NCBI RefSeq assembly: GCF_019711685.1
Contig: NZ_JAIGYQ010000008.1
Location: forward strand, 1-64,000
Direction: 5' to 3'
DNA from: Helicobacter turcicus
GTDB taxonomy: Bacteria; Campylobacterota; Campylobacteria; Campylobacterales; Helicobacteraceae
Length of the DNA: 64,000 nt
Shown: positions 26,944 to 36,280 of the stretch, piece by piece
How positions within the stretch are numbered: the first letter of the stretch is position 1
How the letters are laid out: each line of letters opens with the position of its first letter
Notes under the pieces: generated by a model
Told to the model about the DNA's origin: nothing
The model's database searches: none
Seen by the model: the letters and a program-made list of their open reading frames with translations, nothing else
Translations under genes and position numbers: made by a program

Positions 26944-28350
26944 ATGCGAAAAGTGCTTTGTGTTTTAAACGGAATTGTAGCAAAAGAATTCCTAACAACC
27001 TTAACATTAAAACACTTAGATAAAAATGCATATATTTTTGTTTCTTTGGATTCTAATCTTTTGCCTAAAAATCTTCCACAAGATAGTGAGGCATATAACT
27101 TTGACCCAAGTGCTTCTAATAAATTAAAAGAAATTTTAACCCCAGAAATTACAGATTGTTATATTGTTTTACAAGATGCTAAAGAGCGTGAAGCGGTGTA
27201 TCATACGTTGCGTGGGTATAATAAAATGCTGCAAATTACAATGCTAGGGGAGATTTCACTAGTAAGAAGTGATAAGCAACTTATTATGCTAAATGAGGCG
27301 CACTTGCTAAGTAGCCGTTTGTTTGAGAAATTCCCAAATGTTCCAAAAACTGCTAAAAGCATAGGTTTAGGAGAGGGTGAGATTATGCAAGTTAGTGTGC
27401 CTTTTGGTAGTCCTTATGCTTATCGTAGTGTGGGTGTGATTAAACAAAAGAAATGGAAAATTGCTGCAATTTACCGCAATAACAGCTTAATTTTGCCCAA
27501 ATATTCCACAACGATTCTTCCAAATGACGCGCTTTTGATCATAGGAGATCCGGATACACTTTGGGATATTTACCATCGTATTAAAGAGGAATCAGGGCAG
27601 TTTCCAACGCCTTTTGGACGTGATGTGGTGTTATATTATGATTTACTGCATTCTAAGGATTTAGAAAGCTATTTGCGCCAGACAATTTGGCTTTTTAAGC
27701 ATTTTAAAAATAAACGTCTAGAAGTGTGCTTTTTGAATCCTACAGATATTGCGACAATAAGAATGATTGAAAACCATGAGCTTTTAAACACAGGAGAGGT
27801 TTCTTGGCGTATTGAGTATCACGAAACTTCATTAAAGGTGCTAATTGAGAAGGATAGGGCAAGTAAAAACATCGGCTTAATTTTATTAGAGGAATATTGT
27901 TTTAGTCATTATCGCGGGTATTTGTTAGATTTAGGGATTCCGCTTTTAAAGTTTGGGGTGGAGCTTATAGAGAGTTTAACACATAGCGTTGTGGTTTTGC
28001 CAAGAGATACGGAGGAGGCAGAGAAAATTTCTTCTGTGGTATTTGATTTTTCCACACAACTAGGCTTGAAAATCTTGCTTTATGATTTTGATCCAAATGA
28101 AGAAAATCACGAACAAGCACTAGATTATTACAAACATATTGCAAAAGTGTTTAATAAAAAGCTAGAAATTGATACTTCTAGTGCGCAAAATCCAATCCTC
28201 TGGTTAAACCACCAAAAAAATATGCTACAAATTCTGCCTTTAAGAAAAGCAGGAATTAAACGTAATCCGCTATTTTCAATGTGTGATGTAGAGAATCTAA
28301 GCGCATATTTAATTAAGATCCCGCAACTTTTTGTGCCAATTTCTGTTTAA
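26944..28350 (+). CDS. COG3400-type TrkA-C domain protein
   Basis: A cytoplasmic protein of 468 residues from the ATG at 26944, which has GGGGA just upstream; a longer frame would run through the start of tgt on the other strand. An RCK-C (TrkA-C) ligand-binding domain lies around residues 130-225 ([19 protein letters not shown] and [11 protein letters not shown]). The flanking regions resemble nucleotide-binding folds of the COG3400 family, for instance [13 protein letters not shown]. Such proteins may gate potassium transport, but there is no channel gene beside it. The stop overlaps the convergent YraN gene by four bases. Confidence 0.7.
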   Translation: MRKVLCVLNGIVAKEFLTTLTLKHLDKNAYIFVSLDSNLLPKNLPQDSEAYNFDPSASNKLKEILTPEITDCYIVLQDAKEREAVYHTLRGYNKMLQITMLGEISLVRSDKQLIMLNEAHLLSSRLFEKFPNVPKTAKSIGLGEGEIMQVSVPFGSPYAYRSVGVIKQKKWKIAAIYRNNSLILPKYSTTILPNDALLIIGDPDTLWDIYHRIKEESGQFPTPFGRDVVLYYDLLHSKDLESYLRQTIWLFKHFKNKRLEVCFLNPTDIATIRMIENHELLNTGEVSWRIEYHETSLKVLIEKDRASKNIGLILLEEYCFSHYRGYLLDLGIPLLKFGVELIESLTHSVVVLPRDTEEAEKISSVVFDFSTQLGLKILLYDFDPNEENHEQALDYYKHIAKVFNKKLEIDTSSAQNPILWLNHQKNMLQILPLRKAGIKRNPLFSMCDVENLSAYLIKIPQLFVPISV

Positions 28351-28712
28351 AAGAGTGTGATATTTTCTATTAAACGCACATTAAAGGCTTCACTTTGTGT
28401 ATTTTTGCTTAAGATTAATGCGTTTAGGCAATAGGGTAAGCTTAGATGACGTTCTTTTAAGTAAATTTCTATGGTTTTACTAAGTTTTTGGAGTTTGCTT
28501 GGGGTTATGTTGTGAATAGGTTCAAATCCGATTCCGCTTTTGACTTCAAAAAAGTGCAAGACTTCATCTTTTTTTGCCACGATGTCAATTTCACCAAAAC
28601 GTGTGTTGAAGTTGCGCTCTAAGATTGTATAGCCCTCTTTTTGCAAAAAGACACAAGTATAATCTTCAGCCTTCTTGCCTTTTTGAGTTGTAGAATCTGT
28701 GTTATTTTTCAA
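28347..28712 (-). CDS. YraN-family (UPF0102) endonuclease-like protein
   Basis: A 121-residue protein with the PD-(D/E)XK-like core of the UPF0102 family: KKAEDYTCVFLQKEGYTIL, NFNTRFGEIDIVAKKD with the acidic metal residues, and HFFEVKSG. The physiological role of YraN proteins is unknown, though they are widespread. The start is TTG and overlaps the end of hom by eleven bases, so it is likely translated from the hom transcript. It meets the TrkA-C gene head to head at its stop. Confidence 0.88.
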   Translation of the reverse strand: MKNNTDSTTQKGKKAEDYTCVFLQKEGYTILERNFNTRFGEIDIVAKKDEVLHFFEVKSGIGFEPIHNITPSKLQKLSKTIEIYLKERHLSLPYCLNALILSKNTQSEAFNVRLIENITLF

Positions 28713-29964
28713 TGCGAATCATTGTCGGTTTAGCTTTAACCACTTCAAGTGCGCTTATGCGTGCAACTGCAAGCCTAATCTCTGCTTCCTTGCAAATATG
28801 CGTTGAGAGTAAAAGCGTGGAGTAATGCTTGTGGTTATGCTGTAAAAGTGTATCAATAGAGATTCCAATCTCTCCTAAGATAGTGGCAATTTTTGCAAGC
28901 ACTCCGGGCTTATCTAGCACTAAAATACGCAGATAATACGCGCTTGTTATCTCTTCTATAGGTTTTAGTTTTAAGATGTGGTTTGTAGTTTTAAATCCTA
29001 GCATTGGGGAACTTTTAGTACGTGCGATTTCAATAATATCAGAAATCACAGCACTTGCCGTAGCCTCTCCTCCCGCGCCTGCTCCATAATATAGGGTTTC
29101 TCCTACATAATCACCAACGACACTAATAGCATTCATTACACCATCAACCTTGCCTAACATTGCGTCTTTTGGTAAAAATGTCGGATGCACCCGCAATTCT
29201 ATACAATCACCATCTTTTTTAGCAATGCCTAGAAGCTTTAGGTGGTAGCCAAATTCCTTAGCAAAGGCAATGTCTTCTTGTGTGATTTGTGTGATTCCTT
29301 CAATCAACATGTCATTTGGGCGTGCGTCAATCCCATAGGCAATGCTTGCAAGGATTAAAAGTTTATGTGCTGCATCAAATCCTCCAACATCAAAGGTTGG
29401 ATCTGCTTCTGCATAGCCTAATTCTTGAGCTTCCTTTAGCACTGCATCAAACTCCATGCCGAAGTCTTTCATTTTGGTTAAAATAAAATTACAAGTGCCA
29501 TTAATGATTCCATGAATGCTTAAAATATGATTTGCTCCTAAGCCATCACGCAAAGCTTTGATGATTGGGATTCCACCTGCAACACTCGCTTCAAAGCCTA
29601 TAGGCAAGTCCCCAGCAATTTGTTGGAGACTATAGCGATGGTAGGCTAACATTGCTTTATTAGCAGTTACTAGAGATTTGGAATTCCTTAGGGCTTTCTT
29701 AGCGATTTCAAAAGGCGTATCCACACCCCCTGTTAGCTCTAAGACAATATCAATTTCAGGGTCATTTAGGATTTCATCAATATTATTGGTAATAGGAAAA
29801 TCAAAAATTTCACGGCTTTTGGAGAGGTCTTTTACTGCGCCTTTTTTAATATAAATTGCACAGCCAGCACGTGCTGCAATTAAGTCTTGATTTTCTTTTA
29901 AAATCTTTGCAACACTCCTGCCAACCGTGCCTAAACCAATGATTCCTAATGCAAGTTCCTTCAT
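28702..29964 (-). CDS. hom: Homoserine dehydrogenase
   Basis: Hom reduces aspartate semialdehyde to homoserine for threonine and methionine synthesis. The 420 residues hold the NAD(P) loop LGIIGLGTVGRSVAKIL, the substrate region GFEASVAGGIPIIKALRDGL, the signature segment NGTCNFILTKM with YAEADPTFDVGGFDAAHKLLI in two parts, and a C-terminal ACT domain (LVLDKPGVLAKIATILGEIG) for threonine feedback. The gene is single-function without an aspartokinase fusion. It leads a two-gene unit with yraN and is divergent from the STAS-like gene. Confidence 0.96.
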   Translation of the reverse strand: MKELALGIIGLGTVGRSVAKILKENQDLIAARAGCAIYIKKGAVKDLSKSREIFDFPITNNIDEILNDPEIDIVLELTGGVDTPFEIAKKALRNSKSLVTANKAMLAYHRYSLQQIAGDLPIGFEASVAGGIPIIKALRDGLGANHILSIHGIINGTCNFILTKMKDFGMEFDAVLKEAQELGYAEADPTFDVGGFDAAHKLLILASIAYGIDARPNDMLIEGITQITQEDIAFAKEFGYHLKLLGIAKKDGDCIELRVHPTFLPKDAMLGKVDGVMNAISVVGDYVGETLYYGAGAGGEATASAVISDIIEIARTKSSPMLGFKTTNHILKLKPIEEITSAYYLRILVLDKPGVLAKIATILGEIGISIDTLLQHNHKHYSTLLLSTHICKEAEIRLAVARISALEVVKAKPTMIRIEK

Positions 29965-30041
29965 ATATGCCCTTTATGAAAACTAAAGGGCGATTATAGC
30001 GTTTTTTGGTAAAATGCGCTATTTACTTTTAAGGGTAGGTT

Positions 30042-30338
30042 TTGAGAATAGAACAAGTTGAAGATAATTTTTATATTTTACATGGAAAAATGAAAGAAAT
30101 GACTGATTATTACGACTTAAAAGTGCTTTTAGAGAAGCGCAAACAAGCAGGAAAAGTGGAGGTGCAATTTAAGATTCCACAAGCAAAAGAGATAAATTTT
30201 TTTATTCTTGGTTATTTGCTAAAGCTTGCACGCAAAGATGGTTTTAAATTTCGCTTTTTAATTGCGAGTCCTTATTTGTATGAGAGTTTGCATCGTTTTG
30301 GACTACACATATTCTTTGAGCTAGAAAATGGAAGTTAG
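30042..30338 (+). CDS. Small STAS-like protein
   Basis: A 98-residue protein starting at TTG with AAGGGTAGG upstream. The pattern of a short N-terminal strand pair, a middle strand (VEVQFKIP), an amphipathic helix ([16 protein letters not shown]), a strand (FRFLIAS) and a last helix-strand ([12 protein letters not shown]) resembles STAS/anti-sigma-antagonist domains. The usual phosphoacceptor Ser is not evident: the equivalent region has [10 protein letters not shown]. It ends two bases before lgt and is therefore co-transcribed with it. A partner kinase is not present nearby, so the function is open. Confidence 0.5.
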   Translation: MRIEQVEDNFYILHGKMKEMTDYYDLKVLLEKRKQAGKVEVQFKIPQAKEINFFILGYLLKLARKDGFKFRFLIASPYLYESLHRFGLHIFFELENGS

Positions 30339-30340
30339 AA

Positions 30341-31168
30341 ATGACAATGTGGAATACTATTTATAGCCATTTTGAACCCGTCGCCTTTAGCATATTTGGA
30401 ATCTTAGTGCATTGGTATGGAATCATGTATGTTTTAGCACTCTTAGTAGCGTTGTTTGTAGCAAAGTGGCTCGTTAAAAAAGATTCCTATCCTATCTCAA
30501 ATGTAATGCTTGATAGTTATTTTATTTGGGCAGAAGTGGGAGTGATTTTAGGTGCGCGTTTAGGTTACATTATCTTTTATGATCCCTATGCTTTGTATTA
30601 TCTAGGGAAGCCATGGCAGATTTTTAATCCTTTTGACCATAATGGGCAGTTTGTTGGAATTCGTGGAATGAGCTACCATGGAGCTGTGATTGGATTTTTA
30701 ATTGCGTCTATTCTTTTTGCAAAAGCAAAAAAGATGGATTTTTGGCTTTTTATGGATTTAGCTGGGCTTAGTATCCCGCTAGGTTATGTATTTGGACGTA
30801 TTGGAAACTTTCTAAATCAAGAGCTTGTAGGGCGAGAGACAACAAGCGGTATTGGAATCTTAGTAGATGGAATCCTAAGGCATCCTAGCCAACTATACGA
30901 AGCATTTTTAGAAGGGATTATAGTGTTTGTGTTATTGTATTTGTATCGCAAAAGAGCACGTTTTATTGGAGAGATTGGAATCTTATATGGAATGCTGTAT
31001 TCTTTAATGCGTTTTATAGCAGAGTTTTTTAGAGAGCCAGATGCGCAACTAGGCTTTATTGCATTTGGGTGGCTAACACAAGGGCAGTTGTTATCCTTGT
31101 TTATTGGAGGATTTTGCTTTGCGCTTTGGTTGCATAAGGGAGTACAAAATAAGGGAAAAAATGGCTAA
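30341..31168 (+). CDS. lgt: Prolipoprotein diacylglyceryl transferase
   Basis: Lgt attaches diacylglycerol from phosphatidylglycerol to the lipobox Cys of prelipoproteins in the inner membrane. The 275-residue protein has about seven membrane segments, the active-site region [10 protein letters not shown] and the family signature [16 protein letters not shown] near residue 165, followed by [13 protein letters not shown] with the conserved Tyr-Glu. In many orthologues the first motif reads HGG; here it is HGA. The ATG follows the STAS-like stop by two bases and the stop lies inside the ABC-F gene. Confidence 0.96.
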   Translation: MTMWNTIYSHFEPVAFSIFGILVHWYGIMYVLALLVALFVAKWLVKKDSYPISNVMLDSYFIWAEVGVILGARLGYIIFYDPYALYYLGKPWQIFNPFDHNGQFVGIRGMSYHGAVIGFLIASILFAKAKKMDFWLFMDLAGLSIPLGYVFGRIGNFLNQELVGRETTSGIGILVDGILRHPSQLYEAFLEGIIVFVLLYLYRKRARFIGEIGILYGMLYSLMRFIAEFFREPDAQLGFIAFGWLTQGQLLSLFIGGFCFALWLHKGVQNKGKNG

Positions 31169-33101
31169 TATCTCTTTGCAAAATATTTCTAAACAATACG
31201 ATTACAAGGCGATTTTACAAGATGTATCTTTGCATATTGAAGACAATGAACGTGTGGCAATTGTCGGGCGCAATGGTGCAGGAAAATCCACATTACTTAA
31301 GATTCTAAGTGGAGAGCTAGAGAGTGATTGTGGAACTAGAATTTTAGAGGGTGATTTGGAATTAAAACATTTAATCCAAAAGCCACATTTTAAAGCCGGT
31401 CAAACTACAAAAGAAGCTATCATAGAAGCCCTTAGTGAGCAGAATTTTGCAAGAGAGCGATATTTTGCAGTGGGAAAATTGCTTGAGAATTCTCCAGAGG
31501 ATAAGGTGCTTTTGGCTGAATACGCACGACTTACAAATTTTTTAGACCATCACAATGCTTGGGATTTAGAATCTAAAATCAAGCAAGTGCTAGAGACTTT
31601 TGAGCTAGAGGAATTACAAAATCGCTATGTGAATTTGCTAAGTGGGGGAGAACAAAAGCGTGTGGCATTAGCGTGTTTGCTACTCCATAAGCCTGATATT
31701 TTACTACTTGATGAGCCTACAAACCATTTAGATGTGCAAATGGTAGAGTTCTTAGAAGAGATGCTTTTGCGTGGAAATTTCACATTAGCGTTTATTAGTC
31801 ATGATAGATATTTTATTGATAAAGTTGCAACGCGCGTGGTGGAAGTAGAAAATGGCAAAATTAGAAGCTTTAGGGGCGGATATGGCGATTATCTGCGTCA
31901 AAAGGAAGCCTTGTTATTAAGTTTAGCTAAAAGCCATGAGACACTGCTAAAACACTTAAAAGCAGAGGAGGAGTGGTTAGCACGTGGTGTCCGTGCAAGA
32001 GTTAAACGCAATGAGGGGCGCAAAGAACGCATTATGGAAATGCGTAAAATGGCAAAAGTTAATCCCTCTATTATCCGCAAAATGACTTTAGAATTAGAGA
32101 GGGAGCGCAAAAATTTCAATCAAACAGAAGGAATAAATCGTAAAAAAATGCTTTTTGAAGCTAAGGATTTATGCAAGGAAATTGAGGGCAAAATGTTGGT
32201 GCGCAACTTCAGTGCTAGGATTTTACAAGGGGATAAGATTGCAATTGTCGGGCGCAATGGTGCAGGAAAATCTACATTATTAAAAATACTTTTAGGAAGT
32301 GTTGCGCCAAGTAGCGGAAGCATTGAATGCGGAGAGGCAAAGATTGGCTATTTTGACCAGCATAGAGAAATGTTAGATGATAGTAAAGACTTGTTGGAGA
32401 CTTTTTGTCCTTTTGGTGGAGAACATATTGAGGTACGTGGCAAGAGTATGCACATTTTTGGCTATTTAAAAAATTTTTTATTTCCCAAAGAGTTTTTAGA
32501 TAAGAAAATTGGAGCATTAAGCGGGGGCGAAAAAAATCGTGTCGCTCTAGCTTTGCTTTTTACAAAAGCTTATGATTGTTTGATTTTAGATGAACCAACA
32601 AATGATTTAGATATTCCTACAATCAATATTTTAGAGGAGTATTTGCAAAGCTTTGAGGGAGCAATTCTATTTGTAAGCCACGACCGCTACTTTGTAGATA
32701 AAATTGCAAAATGCTTGTATGTGTTTAAAGGAAATGGTGAAATTGTAGAATCACACAGAAGCTTTAGCGAGTATTTAGAGATTCAAAGTGAGTTAAGGGA
32801 ATATGCAGCTTTAGAGCTAGAGTGCAAACAAGATTCCATAACACAAAAGCAAGAATCCCCTAAAGAAACACAAAAGAAAACGAAGTTAAGCTACCACCAA
32901 AAACGTCTCTTAGAGATTCTACCACAAGAAATTGCAAGTTTAGAAACAGAGCTTAAAGCCCTAGAAAACCTGCTTTATAACGGCGTTTTAAGTATGCAGG
33001 AATTGCAAGAAAAATCCTTAGAATTTGAAGAGAAAAAAGCACTTTGTGATGCAAAGATTTTGCAATATTTAGAATTAGAGGAGAAGAAAGCTTCTTTGTA
33101 A
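31161..33101 (+). CDS. ABC-F family ATPase (Uup-like)
   Basis: A soluble ATPase with two ABC domains and no membrane segments. Both Walker A loops read GRNGAGKST, and the signature motifs are [13 protein letters not shown] and [13 protein letters not shown], each followed by LDEPTNHLD or LDEPTNDLD. The interdomain linker (around residues 240-310) is charged and helical, and the C-terminal 90 residues form a coiled coil as in Uup. ABC-F proteins act on the ribosome or, for Uup, on DNA stability. The start at 31161 has AAGGG upstream and overlaps lgt by eight bases, giving 646 residues. Confidence 0.88.
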   Translation: MANISLQNISKQYDYKAILQDVSLHIEDNERVAIVGRNGAGKSTLLKILSGELESDCGTRILEGDLELKHLIQKPHFKAGQTTKEAIIEALSEQNFARERYFAVGKLLENSPEDKVLLAEYARLTNFLDHHNAWDLESKIKQVLETFELEELQNRYVNLLSGGEQKRVALACLLLHKPDILLLDEPTNHLDVQMVEFLEEMLLRGNFTLAFISHDRYFIDKVATRVVEVENGKIRSFRGGYGDYLRQKEALLLSLAKSHETLLKHLKAEEEWLARGVRARVKRNEGRKERIMEMRKMAKVNPSIIRKMTLELERERKNFNQTEGINRKKMLFEAKDLCKEIEGKMLVRNFSARILQGDKIAIVGRNGAGKSTLLKILLGSVAPSSGSIECGEAKIGYFDQHREMLDDSKDLLETFCPFGGEHIEVRGKSMHIFGYLKNFLFPKEFLDKKIGALSGGEKNRVALALLFTKAYDCLILDEPTNDLDIPTINILEEYLQSFEGAILFVSHDRYFVDKIAKCLYVFKGNGEIVESHRSFSEYLEIQSELREYAALELECKQDSITQKQESPKETQKKTKLSYHQKRLLEILPQEIASLETELKALENLLYNGVLSMQELQEKSLEFEEKKALCDAKILQYLELEEKKASL

Positions 33102-33110
33102 AGTTTTTGT

Positions 33111-33149
33111 AAAAACTCTTGACAAACACTAAGTGTCAGTATTTATAAT
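33111..33149 (+). promoter_or_regulatory. MerR-type promoter/operator, copy 1
   Basis: TTGACA at 33119-33124 and TATAAT at 33144-33149 are separated by 19 bp instead of 17. The spacer contains the palindrome ACACT-A-AGTGT (33126-33136), and TGACA/TGTCA (33120-33124 and 33134-33138) form a second overlapping dyad. An over-long spacer with a dyad between the boxes is the standard target of MerR activators, which untwist DNA to align the boxes. The same 39 bases recur at 36198-36236. It should drive the five-gene operon ending in the MerR gene, implying autoregulation. Confidence 0.85.
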
Positions 33150-33181
33150 GTGCAATGCAAATTTTTAAACAAGGAAGATTA

Positions 33182-34081
33182 ATGCAAAAAAATCAGCAAC
33201 ATTCAAGGCGAGAATTTTTTGAAACATCTGGTAAAATTGCTTTGTTGGGGGCTTTTGGTGGTGGTTTTAGCTCCCTATTTGCGCAAACACAAAACAACAA
33301 ATCAAACACAACAATGCAGCTTACAAACACTGCGAGGGAGAACTTTATAAAGCTTTTTGGAAAGGAGAAATTTCCTCTTAGTGTGAGTGATAAAGAGTTT
33401 TTTGAGGGTTTTATAAACTTTGCACTTGATGAAGCACTCACACAATCAAAGCTAGAAATACAAGAGTATATAAAAATCGCATTAGCAGCACTAATTGCGA
33501 TTCCATCTTTGAGAGAGTTTGAGATAATCTTAAGCGCAGCAATGCGCAATGGCATAAATCCTGTGGAGATAAAAGAGATTCTCTATCAAGCTGTGCCTTA
33601 TGTGGGTTTTGGATGTGTAAGTAGTTTTATCACAGCTACAAATGCAATTTTTAAAGAGCATAATATTTCTTTGCCCCTGCAATCACAACGCACGACAAAT
33701 AAGGCAAATCGACAGGAAAAGGGCTTGAATATCCAGCGACAAATCTTTGGTGTCGCTATTGATAAAGGCAATGCAGAAGCTCCGCAAGATGAAAAACACA
33801 TTAGAACATTTTTATCTGCAAATTGCTTTGGGGATTATTACACAAGAAATGGGCTAGATTTACGCTTTAGAGAACTTTTAACATTCGTATATTTAAGTGC
33901 GCTAGGTGGGGTAGATGCGCAAGTTAAAGCGCATGTTAGTGGAAATGTCAATGTTGGCAATGGCAGAGATAAGTTAATTGCTGTAATCACCGCTCTTATT
34001 CCTTATATTGGCTACCCTAAAGCTCTAAATGCTATTGCTGCTATTGATGCGATAACTTTACAAAAACCAAAACAAAACTAA
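33182..34081 (+). CDS. Tat-exported carboxymuconolactone decarboxylase (CMD/AhpD-fold) protein
   Basis: The start at 33182 has AAGGA upstream and gives 299 residues. The N-terminus contains SRREFF followed by a glycine- and alanine-rich hydrophobic stretch ending LFAQ, a typical twin-arginine signal. Two CMD-fold units follow: about residues 95-160 (LREFEIILSAAMRNGINPVE, then VPYVGFGCVS) and 225-290 (RELLTFVYLSALGGVDAQVKAH split here as RELLTFVYLSALGG and VDAQVKAH, then IPYIGYPKALNAI). The CxxC thiol pair of AhpD is absent, so peroxidase-type cycling is unlikely. CMD proteins are frequent members of NmlR/AdhR-type electrophile regulons. It is the first gene after the MerR-type promoter. The substrate is unknown. 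Confidence 0.78.
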   Translation: MQKNQQHSRREFFETSGKIALLGAFGGGFSSLFAQTQNNKSNTTMQLTNTARENFIKLFGKEKFPLSVSDKEFFEGFINFALDEALTQSKLEIQEYIKIALAALIAIPSLREFEIILSAAMRNGINPVEIKEILYQAVPYVGFGCVSSFITATNAIFKEHNISLPLQSQRTTNKANRQEKGLNIQRQIFGVAIDKGNAEAPQDEKHIRTFLSANCFGDYYTRNGLDLRFRELLTFVYLSALGGVDAQVKAHVSGNVNVGNGRDKLIAVITALIPYIGYPKALNAIAAIDAITLQKPKQN

Positions 34082-34090
34082 GGAGAAAAA

Positions 34091-34591
34091 ATGAAAAAAA
34101 TTTTATTAGCAGGTGCGCTATGTGCCGTTGTATTTTTGGATTACGCATTTTGTGATTCTGTGGTGAAAAAAGAGCTAGCACAGCAAAAAGTTGAACGCAA
34201 TTTAGTTAAATTGAAAGGGGATTCTAAGATTTTTAGCGGTGAGGTGAGTGTGCAAATGCTTTTTGATAAGGAAGTATGGAGGGATTTTAATGGTGCTTTA
34301 GTAGAATTTGCTCCAAAGGCTAGAAGTGCGTGGCATACACACCCAGCGGGGCAAACGCTTATCGTTACAAAAGGCACGATTTATACCGGCACAAAAGATG
34401 GGGTTGCAAGCGTGGCAAAAGAGAGTGAAGTGATTTCTTGTCCGCCTGATGTGGAGCATTGGCACGGAGCTGGGCTAGAATCTAGTGGAGCGCATATTGC
34501 CCTGCAGCAATTTAAAAATAATGCGAATGTGGTATGGGGACAGAAGGTAAGTGATGAAGAATATAATGCGGCAATAAAGAATGCAAAATAA
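34091..34591 (+). CDS. Exported cupin-domain protein
   Basis: A 166-residue protein with a Sec-type signal (MKKILLAGALCAVVFLDYAF, probable cleavage near residue 20) and a single cupin barrel. The metal-binding residues are in SAWHTHPAGQTLIVTKGT (two His and a downstream Glu/Gln position) and in CPPDVEHWHGAG (His of motif 2). Small cupins of this kind often accompany CMD proteins in aromatic or quinone metabolism, sometimes as a fusion. It follows the CMD gene by 9 bases, within the same operon and the same periplasmic compartment. Confidence 0.8.
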   Translation: MKKILLAGALCAVVFLDYAFCDSVVKKELAQQKVERNLVKLKGDSKIFSGEVSVQMLFDKEVWRDFNGALVEFAPKARSAWHTHPAGQTLIVTKGTIYTGTKDGVASVAKESEVISCPPDVEHWHGAGLESSGAHIALQQFKNNANVVWGQKVSDEEYNAAIKNAK

Positions 34592-34636
34592 GAAGCAAAA
34601 TATTTTATAGCCTTATTGGAATCTTAAAGGAGAGAT

Positions 34637-35197
34637 ATGCGAAAGTTGATTCTATTAGTATTATTGGTTTCTTGGGTGTTTGGCGCAGAAGCAAAGGTAA
34701 AAACGCTTGTGATTGCTTCTCACCCTTATCCTAATTCTTCTACCTTTATCAAGTCTTTAGAACAAGCAGCAAGAAGTGTGAAAAATGTGGAAGTGCGGAA
34801 TCTTGAAAGTATTTATGGATATGATACGCGCGCAATTGATGGGAGCTTAGAGCGTGAAATTACAAGGAAGTATGAGCGGATTGTATTTTTGTTTCCAACG
34901 CATTGGTTTAATATCACGCCGATGATGAAAGCGTATTTAAACGAAACTTGGGGTAGTGTTGGTCCAAATCTATGGCAGGGTAAGCAAATGTTAGTTGTCT
35001 CTACTGCAGGTGGTGGAAGCTCTACTTATGGCAAAAATGGCAGAGTGGGTGTGGAACTTGCTGATGTGTTTTTAAGCATGAAAGCAAGTGCAGCGCACGC
35101 AGGAATGGAATATCTTCCACCCCTTGTTTTTCAAGCAGTGCGCACAAGTGAGCTAGAAAACTACAAAAATGCTTTCATAGAGCGTTTGAGTCGCTAA
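34637..35197 (+). CDS. Exported flavodoxin-like NAD(P)H oxidoreductase
   Basis: The fold is that of the Flavodoxin_2/NQO1-KefF group: KTLVIASHPYPNSSTFIKSL (flavin phosphate loop), IVFLFPTHWFNITPMMKAYL (isoalloxazine region with the conserved WF-x-x-P), and LVVSTAGGGSSTYG. What is odd is the N-terminus, MRKLILLVLLVSWVFGAEAK, which reads as a Sec signal peptide, since these enzymes are normally cytoplasmic and rely on NAD(P)H and tightly bound flavin. It lies 45 bases after the cupin gene. It may reduce quinones at the outer side of the membrane with a different donor; that is inference. Confidence 0.7.
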   Translation: MRKLILLVLLVSWVFGAEAKVKTLVIASHPYPNSSTFIKSLEQAARSVKNVEVRNLESIYGYDTRAIDGSLEREITRKYERIVFLFPTHWFNITPMMKAYLNETWGSVGPNLWQGKQMLVVSTAGGGSSTYGKNGRVGVELADVFLSMKASAAHAGMEYLPPLVFQAVRTSELENYKNAFIERLSR

Positions 35198-35230
35198 GAT
35201 TTTTAAAAAATTTTTAAACAAAGGAGCGAT

Positions 35231-35713
35231 ATGAACGCATTAGTAGCGTATTTTAGCGCAAGTGGAATCACAAAAGAGGTGGCACAAAATATCGCAAGTG
35301 TGCTTGAAGCAGAACTCTATGAGATTCTACCGCAAGAGCCTTATACAAAGCAGGATTTAGATTGGCGTGATGAAAACTCACGCACGACTTTAGAATGCAA
35401 AGATAAAAGCTCCCGCCCTAAAATTGCGAATTTTAAGGATATATCTTCTTTTGATGTGATTTTCGTGGGATTTCCGATTTGGTGGTATAGTGCGCCTCCT
35501 ATTATTTTTACATTTTTAGAATCCCAAAGTTTTAGCGGTAAAACACTTATCCCTTTTTGCACAAGTGGTGGAAGTGATTTAGGCAATACCCCAAGAGATA
35601 TGCAAAAATGTGCGCTAGGGGCTAACTTTAAACAAGGGCGATTGCTCCGTTTTGGTGAGAGTAAGGCAAGCATTAGAAAGTGGATTAATACACTAGGTAT
35701 TATGGAGGCTTAA
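35231..35713 (+). CDS. Cytoplasmic flavodoxin-family protein
   Basis: A 160-residue flavodoxin-like protein without a signal peptide. The FMN phosphate loop is YFSASGITKEVA near residue 8, the aromatic loop GFPIWWYSAPPII near residue 80, and the third loop CTSGGSDLG near residue 113. This form, with an insert DWRDENSRTT near residue 47, matches the flavodoxin group (Flavodoxin_4) often annotated as NAD(P)H-dependent oxidoreductase rather than the electron carrier FldA. It precedes the MerR gene by 11 bases and shares its operon. Confidence 0.8.
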   Translation: MNALVAYFSASGITKEVAQNIASVLEAELYEILPQEPYTKQDLDWRDENSRTTLECKDKSSRPKIANFKDISSFDVIFVGFPIWWYSAPPIIFTFLESQSFSGKTLIPFCTSGGSDLGNTPRDMQKCALGANFKQGRLLRFGESKASIRKWINTLGIMEA

Positions 35714-35724
35714 AGGTAAAAGTA

Positions 35725-36150
35725 ATGGCATATACAATTTTAGAAGTGGAGAAAAAAACAGGCATTCCCTCACGCACATTGCGTTTTTGGATAAGCAAAG
35801 GGTTATTTCCTTTTATAGAACGTGATAAAAACGGAATCCGCTATTTTGCAGAAAGTGATGTACGTTGGGCAGAGTGGGTGAATTGTTTGAGGAGTTGTAA
35901 TATGCGCATTAAGGATATTAAACGTTATATTACTCTCGCAAAAGGTGGAATCCAAACTGCAAAAGAGCGCAAGGAATTGCTAGAGCAGCAATTTGCAGAC
36001 CTTAATGAACAGCTTGAAATTCTAAATGTAGCGCGTAAAAAGATAGAATCTAAAATTGCTTTGTATAATCAAATGCTAGAAACAGGGATTGATTTCTTAA
36101 ATCCTAATGATAAATCTTATGCGATTCCAACACAAAATGAAAAAAAGTAG
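35725..36150 (+). CDS. MerR-family regulator, NmlR/AdhR-like
   Basis: The first 70 residues form the MerR winged helix: TILEVEKKTGIPSRTLRFW, GLFPFIERD, then NGIRYFAESDVRWAEWVNCL and RSCNMRIKDIKRYI. A coiled-coil dimerisation helix follows (residues 75-115). The residues around WAEWV-x-C, with Cys54 and Cys58, match the NmlR/AdhR subgroup, in which a Cys at this place senses aldehydes or other electrophiles and no metal site is needed. Nothing resembling a ligand domain is present. As last gene of the first operon it would feed back on its own promoter, and the same operator stands before the next operon 48 bases downstream. Confidence 0.85.
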   Translation: MAYTILEVEKKTGIPSRTLRFWISKGLFPFIERDKNGIRYFAESDVRWAEWVNCLRSCNMRIKDIKRYITLAKGGIQTAKERKELLEQQFADLNEQLEILNVARKKIESKIALYNQMLETGIDFLNPNDKSYAIPTQNEKK

Positions 36151-36197
36151 CATCGGTTGCTTAGATTAAATAAAGCTTAGATTTTTTAATTTTTCAC

Positions 36198-36236
36198 AAA
36201 AACTCTTGACAAACACTAAGTGTCAGTATTTATAAT
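36198..36236 (+). promoter_or_regulatory. MerR-type promoter/operator, copy 2
   Basis: An exact copy of all 39 bases found at 33111-33149: TTGACA at 36206-36211, 19-bp spacer with the ACACT-A-AGTGT dyad, TATAAT at 36231-36236. It begins 47 bases after the MerR stop and would transcribe the hydrolase and mdaB genes. The flanks of the two copies differ, so the conserved block marks a functional unit and not a recent segmental duplication of the genes. Confidence 0.85.
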
Positions 36237-36280
36237 TTCAAAGTTCAAAGATTCTAAAATTTACATATTAAGGATACACA

